Shown here: in pieces, positions 42,399 to 51,072 of the stretch
Numbering within the stretch: position 1 is the stretch's first letter
How the letters are laid out: the number at the start of each line of letters is the position of its first letter
Source: Arthrobacter_N sp051262515
Lineage (GTDB): Bacteria; Actinomycetota; Actinomycetes; Actinomycetales; Micrococcaceae
Assembly (NCBI RefSeq): GCF_051262515.1
Contig: NZ_JBIMER010000006.1
Location: forward strand, 124,001-188,000
DNA length: 64,000 bases
Reading direction: 5' to 3'
Notes under the pieces: generated by a model
What the model was told of the DNA's origin: nothing
The model's input: the letters and a program-made list of their open reading frames with translations, nothing else
The model's database searches: none
Made by a program: the position numbers and the translations under genes

Positions 42399-43886
42399 AT
42401 GAGCTTTGATTACAAGATCGCCGACATCGGCCTCCACGAGGCCGGGCGGCACCAGATCCGGCTTGCCGAGCACGAAATGCCCGGTCTGATGTCGCTGCGC
42501 CGCGAGTACGCGGACGCTCAGCCGCTCAAGGGGGCCCGCATCGCCGGGTCGCTGCACATGACGGTGCAGACCGCTGTGCTGATCGAGACGCTGACCGCCC
42601 TCGGCGCAGAGGTGCGCTGGGCTTCCTGCAACATCTTCTCCACCCAAGACGAGGCCGCCGCGGCGACCGTCGTCGGAACCGGCACCCCCGAGGACCCGCG
42701 CGGCGTACCGGTCTTCGCCTGGAAGAACGAGTCCCTCGAGGACTACTGGTGGACCGCCGAGCAAATCCTGACGTGGCCCGGCGCCGCGGAGAATGCGGAG
42801 CTCGGCCCCAACATGATCCTGGACGACGGCGGAGACGCCACCATGCTGCTCCACAAGGGCGTCGAGTTCGAGGCCGCCGGCGCGGTGCCGTCCGCCTCCG
42901 CCGAGGACTCGCACGAATATACGCTGTTCCTGGACACGCTGCGCCGCGCCTTGGACACCGACCCCGGGAAGTGGACCCGCGCGGCGGAGCGCATCAAGGG
43001 CGTCACCGAGGAGACCACCACCGGCGTGATGCGCCTGTACCAGCTGGCTGAGGCCGGCCGGCTGCTGTTCCCGGCGATCAACGTCAACGACTCCGTGACC
43101 AAGTCCAAGTTCGACAACAAATACGGCATCCGGCATTCGCTGCCGGACGGGATCAACCGCGCCACCGACGTGCTCATCGGCGGCAAGGTCGCCGTCGTCT
43201 GCGGCTATGGCGACGTCGGCAAGGGCGCTGCGGAGGCGTTGCGAGGCCAGGGCGCCCGTGTCATCGTCACCGAGATCGACCCCATCTGCGCGCTGCAGGC
43301 GGCGATGGACGGCTACCAGGTTGCCCGGCTGGACTCGGTCCTCGGCCAGGGCGACATCTTCATCACCACCACGGGCGGCAAGGACATCATCATGGCCGCC
43401 GACATGCTGAAGATGAAGAACAAGGCGATCGTCGGCAACGTGGGGCACTTCGACAACGAGATCGACATGGCCGGTCTGGCCGCGGTCGACGGCGTCGTGA
43501 AGGTCGAGATCAAGCCGCAGGTCCACGAGTGGGTCTTCGGTTCCGGCAGCGACGCAGAACGCTCGATCATCGTGCTCTCCGAGGGGCGGTTGCTGAACCT
43601 CGGCAACGCCACCGGACACCCCTCGTTCGTCATGTCGAACTCGTTCGCCAACCAGACGATCGCCCAGATCGAGCTCTTCACCAAGCACGGGTTGCCGGCC
43701 GCCGAAGGCGGGGACCCCGAATACGCGAACCAGGTCTATGTCCTGCCCAAGGTCCTGGACGAGAAGGTGGCACGCCTGCACCTGGACGCGCTCGGCGTCG
43801 AACTGACGGAACTGACCAAGAACCAGGCCGAGTACCTGGACCTGGACGTGGCGGGCCCGTACAAGTCTGACCAGTACCGCTACTAG
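42399..43886 (+). CDS. ahcY: Adenosylhomocysteinase (S-adenosylhomocysteine hydrolase)
   Basis: The 495-residue NAD-dependent enzyme splits S-adenosylhomocysteine into adenosine and homocysteine, relieving methyltransferase inhibition. The NAD loop VVCGYGDVGKG is at about residues 266-276. Substrate residues lie in SLHMTVQTAVLIETL, ASCNIFSTQDEAAAA and KSKFDNKYG, and the C-terminal KSDQYRY supplies the conserved Lys/Tyr that contact NAD of the neighbouring subunit. The actinobacterial insertion of about 40 residues is present. ATG 42399 has GGAG upstream. Confidence 0.96.
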   Translation: MSFDYKIADIGLHEAGRHQIRLAEHEMPGLMSLRREYADAQPLKGARIAGSLHMTVQTAVLIETLTALGAEVRWASCNIFSTQDEAAAATVVGTGTPEDPRGVPVFAWKNESLEDYWWTAEQILTWPGAAENAELGPNMILDDGGDATMLLHKGVEFEAAGAVPSASAEDSHEYTLFLDTLRRALDTDPGKWTRAAERIKGVTEETTTGVMRLYQLAEAGRLLFPAINVNDSVTKSKFDNKYGIRHSLPDGINRATDVLIGGKVAVVCGYGDVGKGAAEALRGQGARVIVTEIDPICALQAAMDGYQVARLDSVLGQGDIFITTTGGKDIIMAADMLKMKNKAIVGNVGHFDNEIDMAGLAAVDGVVKVEIKPQVHEWVFGSGSDAERSIIVLSEGRLLNLGNATGHPSFVMSNSFANQTIAQIELFTKHGLPAAEGGDPEYANQVYVLPKVLDEKVARLHLDALGVELTELTKNQAEYLDLDVAGPYKSDQYRY

Positions 43887-43898
43887 CGGGCAGCCGGA

Positions 43899-44705
43899 CT
43901 ACCGGGAATCGCCGAATGGAAGGCGGTGGAGCCTCTGGCCCGCCGCCTTCCGCCTTTCCTCCGCCGCGAGCATCCGGCGGTAGTCGCGGTCCCGCCGCTC
44001 GGCCATCACGGCCAGGAGGAAGTCCTCGGCGCCAGTGCGCGGCGGCGGCAGGGGTGCGACGAAGGCGCCTACCTCGCGGGCCAGGTCCGCGCCGACCCGT
44101 GCCCGGGATTCGGCGGTCATGGAACCGGCTTGCCCGCCGAAGCGGGACACGCGCGCACCCAGGGCATCGGGAATGCGGCCCAGGTCCGCAAGTTCCGCCC
44201 ACGGTCGCAGGTGAGCGGGGGCGGGGGCGAGCACCGGCCGGACCCTGCGGCGGCGTTCGCGCATGGAATAGGTTCCGGCCAACATGTCGCCCAGCCGCTT
44301 GCCTCGTTCGTTGGAAAAGGAAACCAGTAGGGCCAGCGAGCCGAACATCGCCACGATCTCCAGTAGCGCCAGCATGGCACGGATGAAGGCATGCCGGAAC
44401 CTGATGGAACCGCCGTCGTCCCGGACGATCCGCAGACCCACGGCGAGCCTGCCGAGGGACCGGCCGCGGCTCCGGGTCTCCACTGCCACGGGTACCGCCA
44501 GCAGCCAGAAGACCGCCGTGGCCACGAACCAGGCGCGGCCGGCGGCCGGATCGTGCACGAGGGCGGTTTGCGAGAGCAGGTAGATGGTCAGGAGCAGCCC
44601 CGCGGCGTAGCCGAGGTAGTCCAGGACGCAACCCACCGCGCGGAGGACGAATCCCGCCTCGCGAAGCTCGAGAACGACTGCCTCGCCGGTGACGACAGCG
44701 CTCAC
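43899..44705 (-). CDS. RDD family membrane protein
   Basis: The 268-residue protein has an RDD domain in its N-terminal 160 residues: helices near 22-45, 60-75 and 108-130, LRAVGCVLDYLGYAAG (with D in place of the usual RDD start), and GRSLGRLAVGLRIVRDDGG and NERGKRLGDMLAGTY. The C-terminal 110 residues are soluble and rich in Arg and Ala. The function is unproven; some RDD proteins are sodium/proton antiporters. GTG 44705 has a strong GGAGG. It is divergent from the SpoIIM-like gene, a pairing common in actinobacteria. Confidence 0.87.
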   Translation of the reverse strand: MSAVVTGEAVVLELREAGFVLRAVGCVLDYLGYAAGLLLTIYLLSQTALVHDPAAGRAWFVATAVFWLLAVPVAVETRSRGRSLGRLAVGLRIVRDDGGSIRFRHAFIRAMLALLEIVAMFGSLALLVSFSNERGKRLGDMLAGTYSMRERRRRVRPVLAPAPAHLRPWAELADLGRIPDALGARVSRFGGQAGSMTAESRARVGADLAREVGAFVAPLPPPRTGAEDFLLAVMAERRDRDYRRMLAAEERRKAAGQRLHRLPFGDSR

Positions 44706-44811
44706 GTGAATTCCTCCGGATGGCGCCGTGGATGGACGGCGTGCCGCGGCCCGCCGTGCCCCGGCAACCGTTCTCCCAATCTAGTGCAGGGCCCCGGGAT
44801 AGGCTGGAAGT

Positions 44812-45804
44812 GTGGATCTCGATGCGTTTGTGGCCGTGCACCAGGGGCAGTGGGGGCGTCTTGACGACCTGGCGTCCAAGCGCCGCCTCACGGGCGCGGA
44901 GACCGACGAGTTCCTCTCGCTGTACGAACGCGTATCGACGCACCTGTCCATGGTCCGCTCCGTCGAACCCGAGGCCGCCGTCTCGGCGGATCTCTCCGCG
45001 CGGCTCTCCCGCGCCCGTACGCGGTTCACCGGGGCGCGGACCGGAACCGCGCAGGACGTCGCGCGGTTTCTGGTGGCGACTCTTCCGGCCGCGCTCTACC
45101 GCATCAGGGTTCCGACGGTCGTCGTCGGGGTGCTTTTCTGCGCCGTCGCGCTGGCCTTCGGCTGGTGGGCGGCGGGATCGCAGGACGTGGTCAGGGCCAT
45201 GGGGTCGGACGCGGACCTGCGGGCCTACGTCGACCACCGCTTCGTCGACTACTACTCCGAGAACCCGGCGGCGTCCTTCGCCGGGGCGGTCTGGACCAAC
45301 AACGCCCTCATCGCCGGCCTCTGCGTCGCGTTCGGCGTGACGGGAATCTACGTCCCCTACGTGCTCTTCCAGAACGCGACCGGGATCGGCATGGCCGGCG
45401 GGGTGATGGCGGCGTACGGCGAGTTGGACACCTTTTTCCTGTATATCCTGCCGCATGGTTTTATGGAGCTGACCAGTATCTTCATTGCCGCGGCGGCCGG
45501 ACTGCGGATCTTCTGGTCCTGGGTCGCCCCCGGACCCAAAACCCGGATCGCGGCGCTCGCGGCCGAGGGACGTGCCCTGATGACCGTGGCTCTCGGCCTC
45601 GTGGGAATCCTGCTGGTCTCCGGCGTCGTCGAGGCCTACGTGACGCCAAGCGCGCTGCCGCACTGGGCGCGGATGGGGATCGGCCTGGCCGTGTTGGCAG
45701 CCTACTGGGCCTACACCCTGGTGCTCGGTTCGCGGTCTGTGGCCGCCGGCGGCACCGGAGACCTGGACGCATACGACGCCGGTGCAACGGCGCCCACCGC
45801 CTGA
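44812..45804 (+). CDS. Stage II sporulation protein M-like (DUF95) membrane protein
   Basis: The 330-residue protein has a soluble N-terminal helix bundle (about residues 1-95) and six hydrophobic segments with FVDYYSENPAASFAGAVWTNN, NATGIGMAGG and ILPHGFMELTSIFIAAAAGLRI, the SpoIIM/DUF95 core. The organism shows no sporulation genes here, and members in non-sporulating actinobacteria have unknown envelope roles and usually pair with RDD genes. TAGGCT ends six bases before GTG 44812, suggesting leaderless translation. Confidence 0.87.
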   Translation: MDLDAFVAVHQGQWGRLDDLASKRRLTGAETDEFLSLYERVSTHLSMVRSVEPEAAVSADLSARLSRARTRFTGARTGTAQDVARFLVATLPAALYRIRVPTVVVGVLFCAVALAFGWWAAGSQDVVRAMGSDADLRAYVDHRFVDYYSENPAASFAGAVWTNNALIAGLCVAFGVTGIYVPYVLFQNATGIGMAGGVMAAYGELDTFFLYILPHGFMELTSIFIAAAAGLRIFWSWVAPGPKTRIAALAAEGRALMTVALGLVGILLVSGVVEAYVTPSALPHWARMGIGLAVLAAYWAYTLVLGSRSVAAGGTGDLDAYDAGATAPTA

Positions 45805-45835
45805 CCCCCGACCACAACGAAAGGAACAACTCCGC

Positions 45836-46858
45836 ATGACGGACAACGACACGCGGCGCGAACCGCCGGAATCGGCTCTTCCGGAGACCGTCCGGCCACC
45901 GGACGGTGCACCTCCGGCGTCGGAGCCCACGACGCTGGAGACCGCCGCGGAAGCCGGCGTGGCAGCCCCCGCACCCCGGGACGGCGGAAACAGGCGCGCC
46001 AGTGCCGCGGAGTCCGAGGAAGTGCGCAAAATGGACCGCGCCGCGGCCGTGGCCGCCGCCAAGCGCCCCGCGGCCGGGTCCGGGCCGAAGCCGGAGCTCG
46101 ATCCCGGCGCACAGCGTCGCAACGCGGCCCGCGAGGCTGCCCTCAGCGCGAAGCCGGTGCTGCCTCGCGTGCTACAGGTGGCCTTGGCCGTCGCCTTCCC
46201 CTTCCTGCTGGTGATCGGTGCCATCAAAGCCGTCGCCAGCCCGTGGTTCCTGTGGCTGGAGTACAACCGCCCCGGTTTCCCGGACGACCAATTCGGATTC
46301 ACGGCAGGGGAGCGGTTGATCTATGGATCGTACGGAGTGGACTACCTGAACAACGCCGCGGGTCCGGATTATCTGGGCGGTCTGGTGGAGTCCGGTGGCA
46401 ACGCGCTGTTCCTGGCTTCGGAAGTGGCCCACATGGCCGACGTCAAGGCCGTGGTGGCCGGATCGTTCCTCGCCGGGCTGATCCTGCTCGCCGCGGTAGC
46501 CCTGATCGTGTTCTATCTCGGACGAAAATACGCCGGGGGCGTTCGTCGCGGGCTGTTCGCAGGGTCCGTCGCCACGGTGGTGGTTATGGTTGCCGTCGGC
46601 TTGCTGGCCGCCATCGACTGGCAGGCGTTTTTCGCGGGATTCCACCGGGTCTTCTTCGCCGATGGGACATGGACCTTCCGTTTCTCCGATACCCTGATCC
46701 GGCTGTTTCCGCCGCAATTCTGGATCGACGCCGGCATCGCGGTCGCCGCCCTCGTGCTGGTCGGCGCCCTCGCCACGCTGGCCGCCACCTGGCCCACGCC
46801 GCGCCGCCGCGAGCGCTCCCGCCTGCGCCAAGAGGCGAGGGACTTCGGACTCGGGTAG
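45836..46858 (+). CDS. TIGR01906/DUF1461 family integral membrane protein
   Basis: The 340-residue protein has a long charged, Ala/Pro-rich cytoplasmic N-terminus (about 100 residues) and then about four membrane helices. The family core is FTAGERLIYGSYGVDYLNN, LFLASEVAHMADVKAV and FHRVFFADGTWTFRFSDTLIRLFPPQFW. The function is unknown. It follows the SpoIIM-like gene by 31 bases in the same direction and may be co-transcribed. AAGGAA precedes the ATG by about ten bases. Confidence 0.83.
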   Translation: MTDNDTRREPPESALPETVRPPDGAPPASEPTTLETAAEAGVAAPAPRDGGNRRASAAESEEVRKMDRAAAVAAAKRPAAGSGPKPELDPGAQRRNAAREAALSAKPVLPRVLQVALAVAFPFLLVIGAIKAVASPWFLWLEYNRPGFPDDQFGFTAGERLIYGSYGVDYLNNAAGPDYLGGLVESGGNALFLASEVAHMADVKAVVAGSFLAGLILLAAVALIVFYLGRKYAGGVRRGLFAGSVATVVVMVAVGLLAAIDWQAFFAGFHRVFFADGTWTFRFSDTLIRLFPPQFWIDAGIAVAALVLVGALATLAATWPTPRRRERSRLRQEARDFGLG

Positions 46859-46896
46859 GCGCGCGGGGTCGCACTTCCGACTCCGCCGCCGGTCCC

Positions 46897-48513
46897 TTAG
46901 CCCCAGCTCGGCATCCAGCGCCGCAACGTCCACTGCTCCAACGGAATCGTCTCTCCCGTCCAGACGGGCCAGAAGAAAGCGGACACGAGGATGACCAGTA
47001 CCAGGAAGGCCGCTACGGCCACGAATCCGGCCCGGCGGCGGTCCGGCGGGGACCCGGGCCGTCCCGCAACCAGCGCAAGCACGTAGGTCAGGGACAGCAC
47101 CATGAACGGCTGGAAGGCAATGGTGTAGAAGAAGAACATGGTGCGGTCGGGGTAGCCGAACCATGGCCCGAACCCCGCGAGCACGCCGGAGAGAACCGCG
47201 CCTGCGCGCCAGTCGCGTCCCCCCGCCCAGAACAGCAGGACCACGGCCAGGCTCAGGGCGGCGGCCCACCAGATGAAGGGGTTGGGGAGGTCCGTGACGA
47301 CCGCCGCGCAGTTGGCCGAGACACAGGAGCCTTCCCCCCGTTCGGACCCGATGTAGTAGAAGAGCACGGGCCGCCCTGCGGCAAGCCAGGTCCAGGGTCC
47401 GGACTCCCACGAGTGGTCCGAGTTCAGTCCCTGGTGGAACTCGTAGGCGCTGCGGTGGTATTCGGCGAGCGAGCGCAGCGCGGCGGGGACACCCGGCCAG
47501 GCGGATTCCGGATGTTCCGCCGCCCATTGGCGGTCGTAGCCGCCGTTCGTGGTCAGCCATCCGGCCCAGGTGGCCACATACGCCAGCGCCGCGGTGGGAA
47601 CGATGGCGACGAACGCCGGTATTCCGTCGCGGAACAGTCCGGCAACCAGCCAGCGACGGATCCCGGCCACCCGCCGCGCCTGCACGTCCCACAGCACGGT
47701 CATGAGGCCGAAGACGGCGACGAAGGCCAGCGCCGACCACTTGACGCCCACGGCCCCACCGAGCATCAGCCCGGCGGCGCCCCGCCATGGCCGGAAAGCG
47801 AGCCACGGCCCGTAGAGCAGCGCATCGGTCCGCGCCCCCGGATCCGGCCGCAGCACGTCCGCGGAAAGCCGCGAGGACAATTTCCGCCGACCGTGCTCGC
47901 GATCGAGCAGCAGCGCGTAGAACGCGGCCAGCACGAAGAACATTTGGAAGATGTCCAGCAGGGCGGTCCGCGACATCACCAGATGGTGTCCCTCGACGGC
48001 CGTCAGCAGTCCGGCCACGCCACCGAGCGGAGCGGACGAGAAGAGGCGCTGCGCGATGAGGGCGACCAGCAGCACCGACAGCGTCCCCGCGACCGCCGAG
48101 GAGAACCGCCAACCGAACCCGTGCTCCGGACCGAACAGGAGCATGCCGACGGCAATCAGCCACTTGCCCAGCGGCGGGTGGACGACGTACGCCGCGGAAG
48201 CCAACGGCGCCGGATTGCCGGCCAGATAGGCCTCGTTCGCGTCCTCGTCCCATTGCCGTTCGTACCCCGACTGCAGGAGGGCGTAGGCGTCCTTGACGTA
48301 ATAGGTCTCGTCGAACGTGAACGCGTGGGGGTGGTCCAGGTTCCAGAAGCGCAGTACGCCGGCGAGCAGCGTCACAACCAGCGGAAGAATCCAGCCCAGG
48401 GGGCCGAGCCGTCGGACGGGGCCCAGCAGACGCCCCAGCAGCGCGGTCCGTCCGTAGGGGGGAACCCGATCGCGCGCCAGCGCGGTAAGGCTGGAAGTGG
48501 TGGTGGCGCTCAC
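46897..48513 (-). CDS. pmt: Protein O-mannosyltransferase (dolichyl-phosphate-mannose-protein mannosyltransferase, GT39)
   Basis: The 538-residue membrane enzyme transfers mannose from polyprenyl-phosphate-mannose to exported proteins. FTFDETYYVKDAY in the first outside loop carries the catalytic acidic pair and VVHPPLGKWLIAVG is the GT-C signature. About eleven helices follow, with GYPDRTMFFFYTIAFQPFMVL typical of the bacterial PMT C-terminal domain. GTG 48513 lies seven bases after TAGAGT, suggesting a leaderless message. It is divergent from rsmI with only 62 bases between starts. Confidence 0.92.
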   Translation of the reverse strand: MSATTTSSLTALARDRVPPYGRTALLGRLLGPVRRLGPLGWILPLVVTLLAGVLRFWNLDHPHAFTFDETYYVKDAYALLQSGYERQWDEDANEAYLAGNPAPLASAAYVVHPPLGKWLIAVGMLLFGPEHGFGWRFSSAVAGTLSVLLVALIAQRLFSSAPLGGVAGLLTAVEGHHLVMSRTALLDIFQMFFVLAAFYALLLDREHGRRKLSSRLSADVLRPDPGARTDALLYGPWLAFRPWRGAAGLMLGGAVGVKWSALAFVAVFGLMTVLWDVQARRVAGIRRWLVAGLFRDGIPAFVAIVPTAALAYVATWAGWLTTNGGYDRQWAAEHPESAWPGVPAALRSLAEYHRSAYEFHQGLNSDHSWESGPWTWLAAGRPVLFYYIGSERGEGSCVSANCAAVVTDLPNPFIWWAAALSLAVVLLFWAGGRDWRAGAVLSGVLAGFGPWFGYPDRTMFFFYTIAFQPFMVLSLTYVLALVAGRPGSPPDRRRAGFVAVAAFLVLVILVSAFFWPVWTGETIPLEQWTLRRWMPSWG

Positions 48514-48575
48514 CCCGGCAACTCTACCGGCGGCCGGGCATGCTGCCGACCGGATGCGGCCGGTAGGCTGGGCGA

Positions 48576-49424
48576 GTGGATACCCCGATGGCCGCCGGCC
48601 GAATCGTCCTGGCGGCAACGCCGATCGGCAACCTCGGCGACGCGTCGCCGCGCCTCGTGGAACTCATGACGACGGCGGACCTCGTGGCCGCCGAGGATAC
48701 CCGCAGACTGTTGCACCTGGCCAACGCGCTCGGGGTGCGCGTTGCGGGCAAGCTGGTCAGCTACCACGAGCACAACGAAGTGGCTCGCATCGCCGAACTG
48801 CTCGAACACGTCCGCGGGGGCGCGACCCTGCTGGTTGTCAGCGACGCGGGCATGCCCGCGGTCTCGGATCCGGGGTTCCGACTCGTCGAGGCGGCGGTCG
48901 CCGAGGGGCTGACCGTCACGGCGGCGCCGGGGCCCTCCGCGGTGCTCACGGCGCTGGCCCTGTCCGGCCTGCCGACCGACCGCTTCACCTTCGAGGGATT
49001 CCTTCCGCGCAAGGCCGGCGAGCGGGCCGCCAGGCTGGCGGAGCTGGGGACGGAACAGCGCACCATGGTGTTCTTCGAGGCGCCGCATCGTCTGGAGCCC
49101 ATGCTGCGGGCGCTCGTCGAGGCGTTCGGCCCGGAACGTCCGGCGGCGGTGGCGCGCGAGTTGACGAAGCTCCACGAGGAGGTCCTCCGCGGGCCCCTGC
49201 GTGAACTCCTGGTGTGGTCCGAGGGCGAAGTCCGCGGCGAGATCGCCGTCGTCGTCGGAGGTGCCCCGGCCGGGGAACCCCCGCGCGCGGACGACCACGT
49301 CGCGCGGGTGCAGGGGCTGGTCGACGGGGGCATGCGACTCAAGGACGCGGTCGGAGCCGTCGCCGAAAGCGAGCGCGTCTCCAAGCGCGAGCTCTATGCC
49401 GCGGTTCTGGCCGCACGCGCCTGA
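48576..49424 (+). CDS. rsmI: 16S rRNA (cytidine1402-2'-O)-methyltransferase
   Basis: The 282-residue SAM-dependent tetrapyrrole-methylase-fold enzyme has VLAATPIGNLGD at about residues 11-22, LVAAEDTRRLL, SDAGMPAVSDPG and FFEAPHR, the RsmI blocks. It modifies the ribosomal P site region. GTG 48576 comes six bases after TAGGCT (48564-48569), so translation is likely leaderless. ATG 48588 is an alternative. The order pmt-rsmI matches other actinobacteria. Confidence 0.94.
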   Translation: MDTPMAAGRIVLAATPIGNLGDASPRLVELMTTADLVAAEDTRRLLHLANALGVRVAGKLVSYHEHNEVARIAELLEHVRGGATLLVVSDAGMPAVSDPGFRLVEAAVAEGLTVTAAPGPSAVLTALALSGLPTDRFTFEGFLPRKAGERAARLAELGTEQRTMVFFEAPHRLEPMLRALVEAFGPERPAAVARELTKLHEEVLRGPLRELLVWSEGEVRGEIAVVVGGAPAGEPPRADDHVARVQGLVDGGMRLKDAVGAVAESERVSKRELYAAVLAARA

Positions 49425-49574
49425 CGCGCACCGCGTGACGGGCCGCGGCGCCTCCGTTCATCTGCACAACGTCATGAATGCGGCGTGGTGCACACCGGCA
49501 TTTACAGTGTCAGGGAACCGTCGTTACGGTGGCAGGGAAAGCCCGCCGCCCCTAGATTTTGGGAGAAATCCGCG

Positions 49575-51059
49575 ATGACCACAGTTACCCTCGACCGCGA
49601 AGCAACGTTGCTCGCGTCGGTCCCCACCGGCCTGTTGATCAACGGCGAATGGCGCGACGCCTCCGACGGAGGAACGTTCGACGTCCACGACCCCGCGACG
49701 GGGCGGGTCCTGGCCACCCTGGCGTCCGCGACCAGCGACGACGCGATGGCCGCCCTGGACGCGGCCGACGCCGCGCAGGCGGGCTGGGCGCGCACCGCGC
49801 CTCGCGAGCGCGCCGAGATCCTGCGCCGTGCCTTCGACCTCGTCACGGCGCGCGCCGAGGACTTCGCCCTGCTGATGACCCTGGAGATGGGAAAGCCGCT
49901 GGCCGAGTCCCGCGGCGAGGTCACCTACGGTGCCGAGTTCCTGCGTTGGTTCTCCGAGGAGGCCGTGCGCGACTACGGCCGGTACGTTACCAGCCCCGAG
50001 GGCAAGAACAAGCTGCTGGTCCACCGCAAGCCGGTGGGTCCCTGCCTCCTGATCACGCCGTGGAACTTCCCGCTGGCTATGGCCACGCGCAAGGTCGCGC
50101 CCGCCGTCGCCGCCGGTTGCACCATGGTCCTGAAGCCCGCCAAGCTCACTCCGCTGACCTCCCAGCTCTTCGCCGCGACGATGCTCGAGGCCGGCCTCCC
50201 GGCCGGCGTGCTGAACGTGGTCTCCTCGAAGAGTGCATCCGGAGTCTCCGGACCGATCATGCAGGACCACCGCCTGCGCAAAGTCTCCTTCACCGGGTCC
50301 ACCCCCGTGGGCAAGCGGCTGATGAAGGATGCCGCTGACAACGTCCTGCGCACCTCGATGGAGCTGGGCGGCAACGCCCCGTTCCTGGTGTTCGAGGACG
50401 CCGACCTCGACAAGGCGGTCGCCGGCGCGATGGCCGCCAAGATGCGCAACATGGGGGAGGCCTGCACGGCCGCCAACCGCTTCCTTGTGCAGGCATCCGT
50501 GGCGGAGGAGTTCACCCGCAAGTTCGCCGAGGCCATGGCGGCCCTGAAATGCGGACGCGGCACGGAGGGCGACAGCACCGTCGGCCCCCTGATCGATGGG
50601 GGCGCGCGCGACGACGTGCACACTCTGGTCACCGATGCCGTGAAGGCCGGCGCCACCGTGGTCACCGGCGGCGAGGCCGTGGAGGGCGAGGGCTACTTCT
50701 ACCAGCCCACCGTCCTCTCCGGCGTCCCGAACGACGCGGAGATCCTGCGTAGCGAGATCTTCGGACCGGTGGCCCCGGTGACGACGTTCGAGACGGAGAA
50801 ACAGGCCATCGCCTTGGCCAACGCCAGCGAGTATGGCTTGGCGTCCTACCTCTACACCCGCGACCACAACCGCATGTTCCGCGTCGCCGAGCAGATCGAG
50901 TTCGGCATGGTCGGGTTCAACGCGGGCGTCATCTCCAACGCCGCGGCGCCGTTTGGCGGCGTGAAGCAGTCCGGACTCGGGCGTGAGGGCGGGGCCGAGG
51001 GCATCGCCGAGTACACTACGACGCAATACATCGGAATCGCCGACCCGTACGCCGTCTAG
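49575..51059 (+). CDS. gabD: Aldehyde dehydrogenase, probable succinate-semialdehyde dehydrogenase
   Basis: The 494-residue NAD(P)-dependent enzyme has ITPWNFPLAMATRK, the Rossmann FTGSTPVGK, Glu263 in MELGGNAP as general base, Cys297 in GEACTAANRF as nucleophile, and the C-terminal PFGGVKQSGLGREGG that is frequent in GabD. It would oxidise succinate semialdehyde to succinate, although the exact aldehyde is inferred. GGGAG precedes ATG 49575. It stands alone, convergent with the transglutaminase operon, with 13 bases between stops. Confidence 0.85.
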   Translation: MTTVTLDREATLLASVPTGLLINGEWRDASDGGTFDVHDPATGRVLATLASATSDDAMAALDAADAAQAGWARTAPRERAEILRRAFDLVTARAEDFALLMTLEMGKPLAESRGEVTYGAEFLRWFSEEAVRDYGRYVTSPEGKNKLLVHRKPVGPCLLITPWNFPLAMATRKVAPAVAAGCTMVLKPAKLTPLTSQLFAATMLEAGLPAGVLNVVSSKSASGVSGPIMQDHRLRKVSFTGSTPVGKRLMKDAADNVLRTSMELGGNAPFLVFEDADLDKAVAGAMAAKMRNMGEACTAANRFLVQASVAEEFTRKFAEAMAALKCGRGTEGDSTVGPLIDGGARDDVHTLVTDAVKAGATVVTGGEAVEGEGYFYQPTVLSGVPNDAEILRSEIFGPVAPVTTFETEKQAIALANASEYGLASYLYTRDHNRMFRVAEQIEFGMVGFNAGVISNAAAPFGGVKQSGLGREGGAEGIAEYTTTQYIGIADPYAV

Positions 51060-51072
51060 CCGAACGTCTCCG

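Noticed and set aside
43678..46302. 874-codon minus-strand frame opposite ahcY, RDD and SpoIIM regions
   Set aside because: It crosses several well-supported genes on both strands and has low-complexity composition, so it is a shadow frame.
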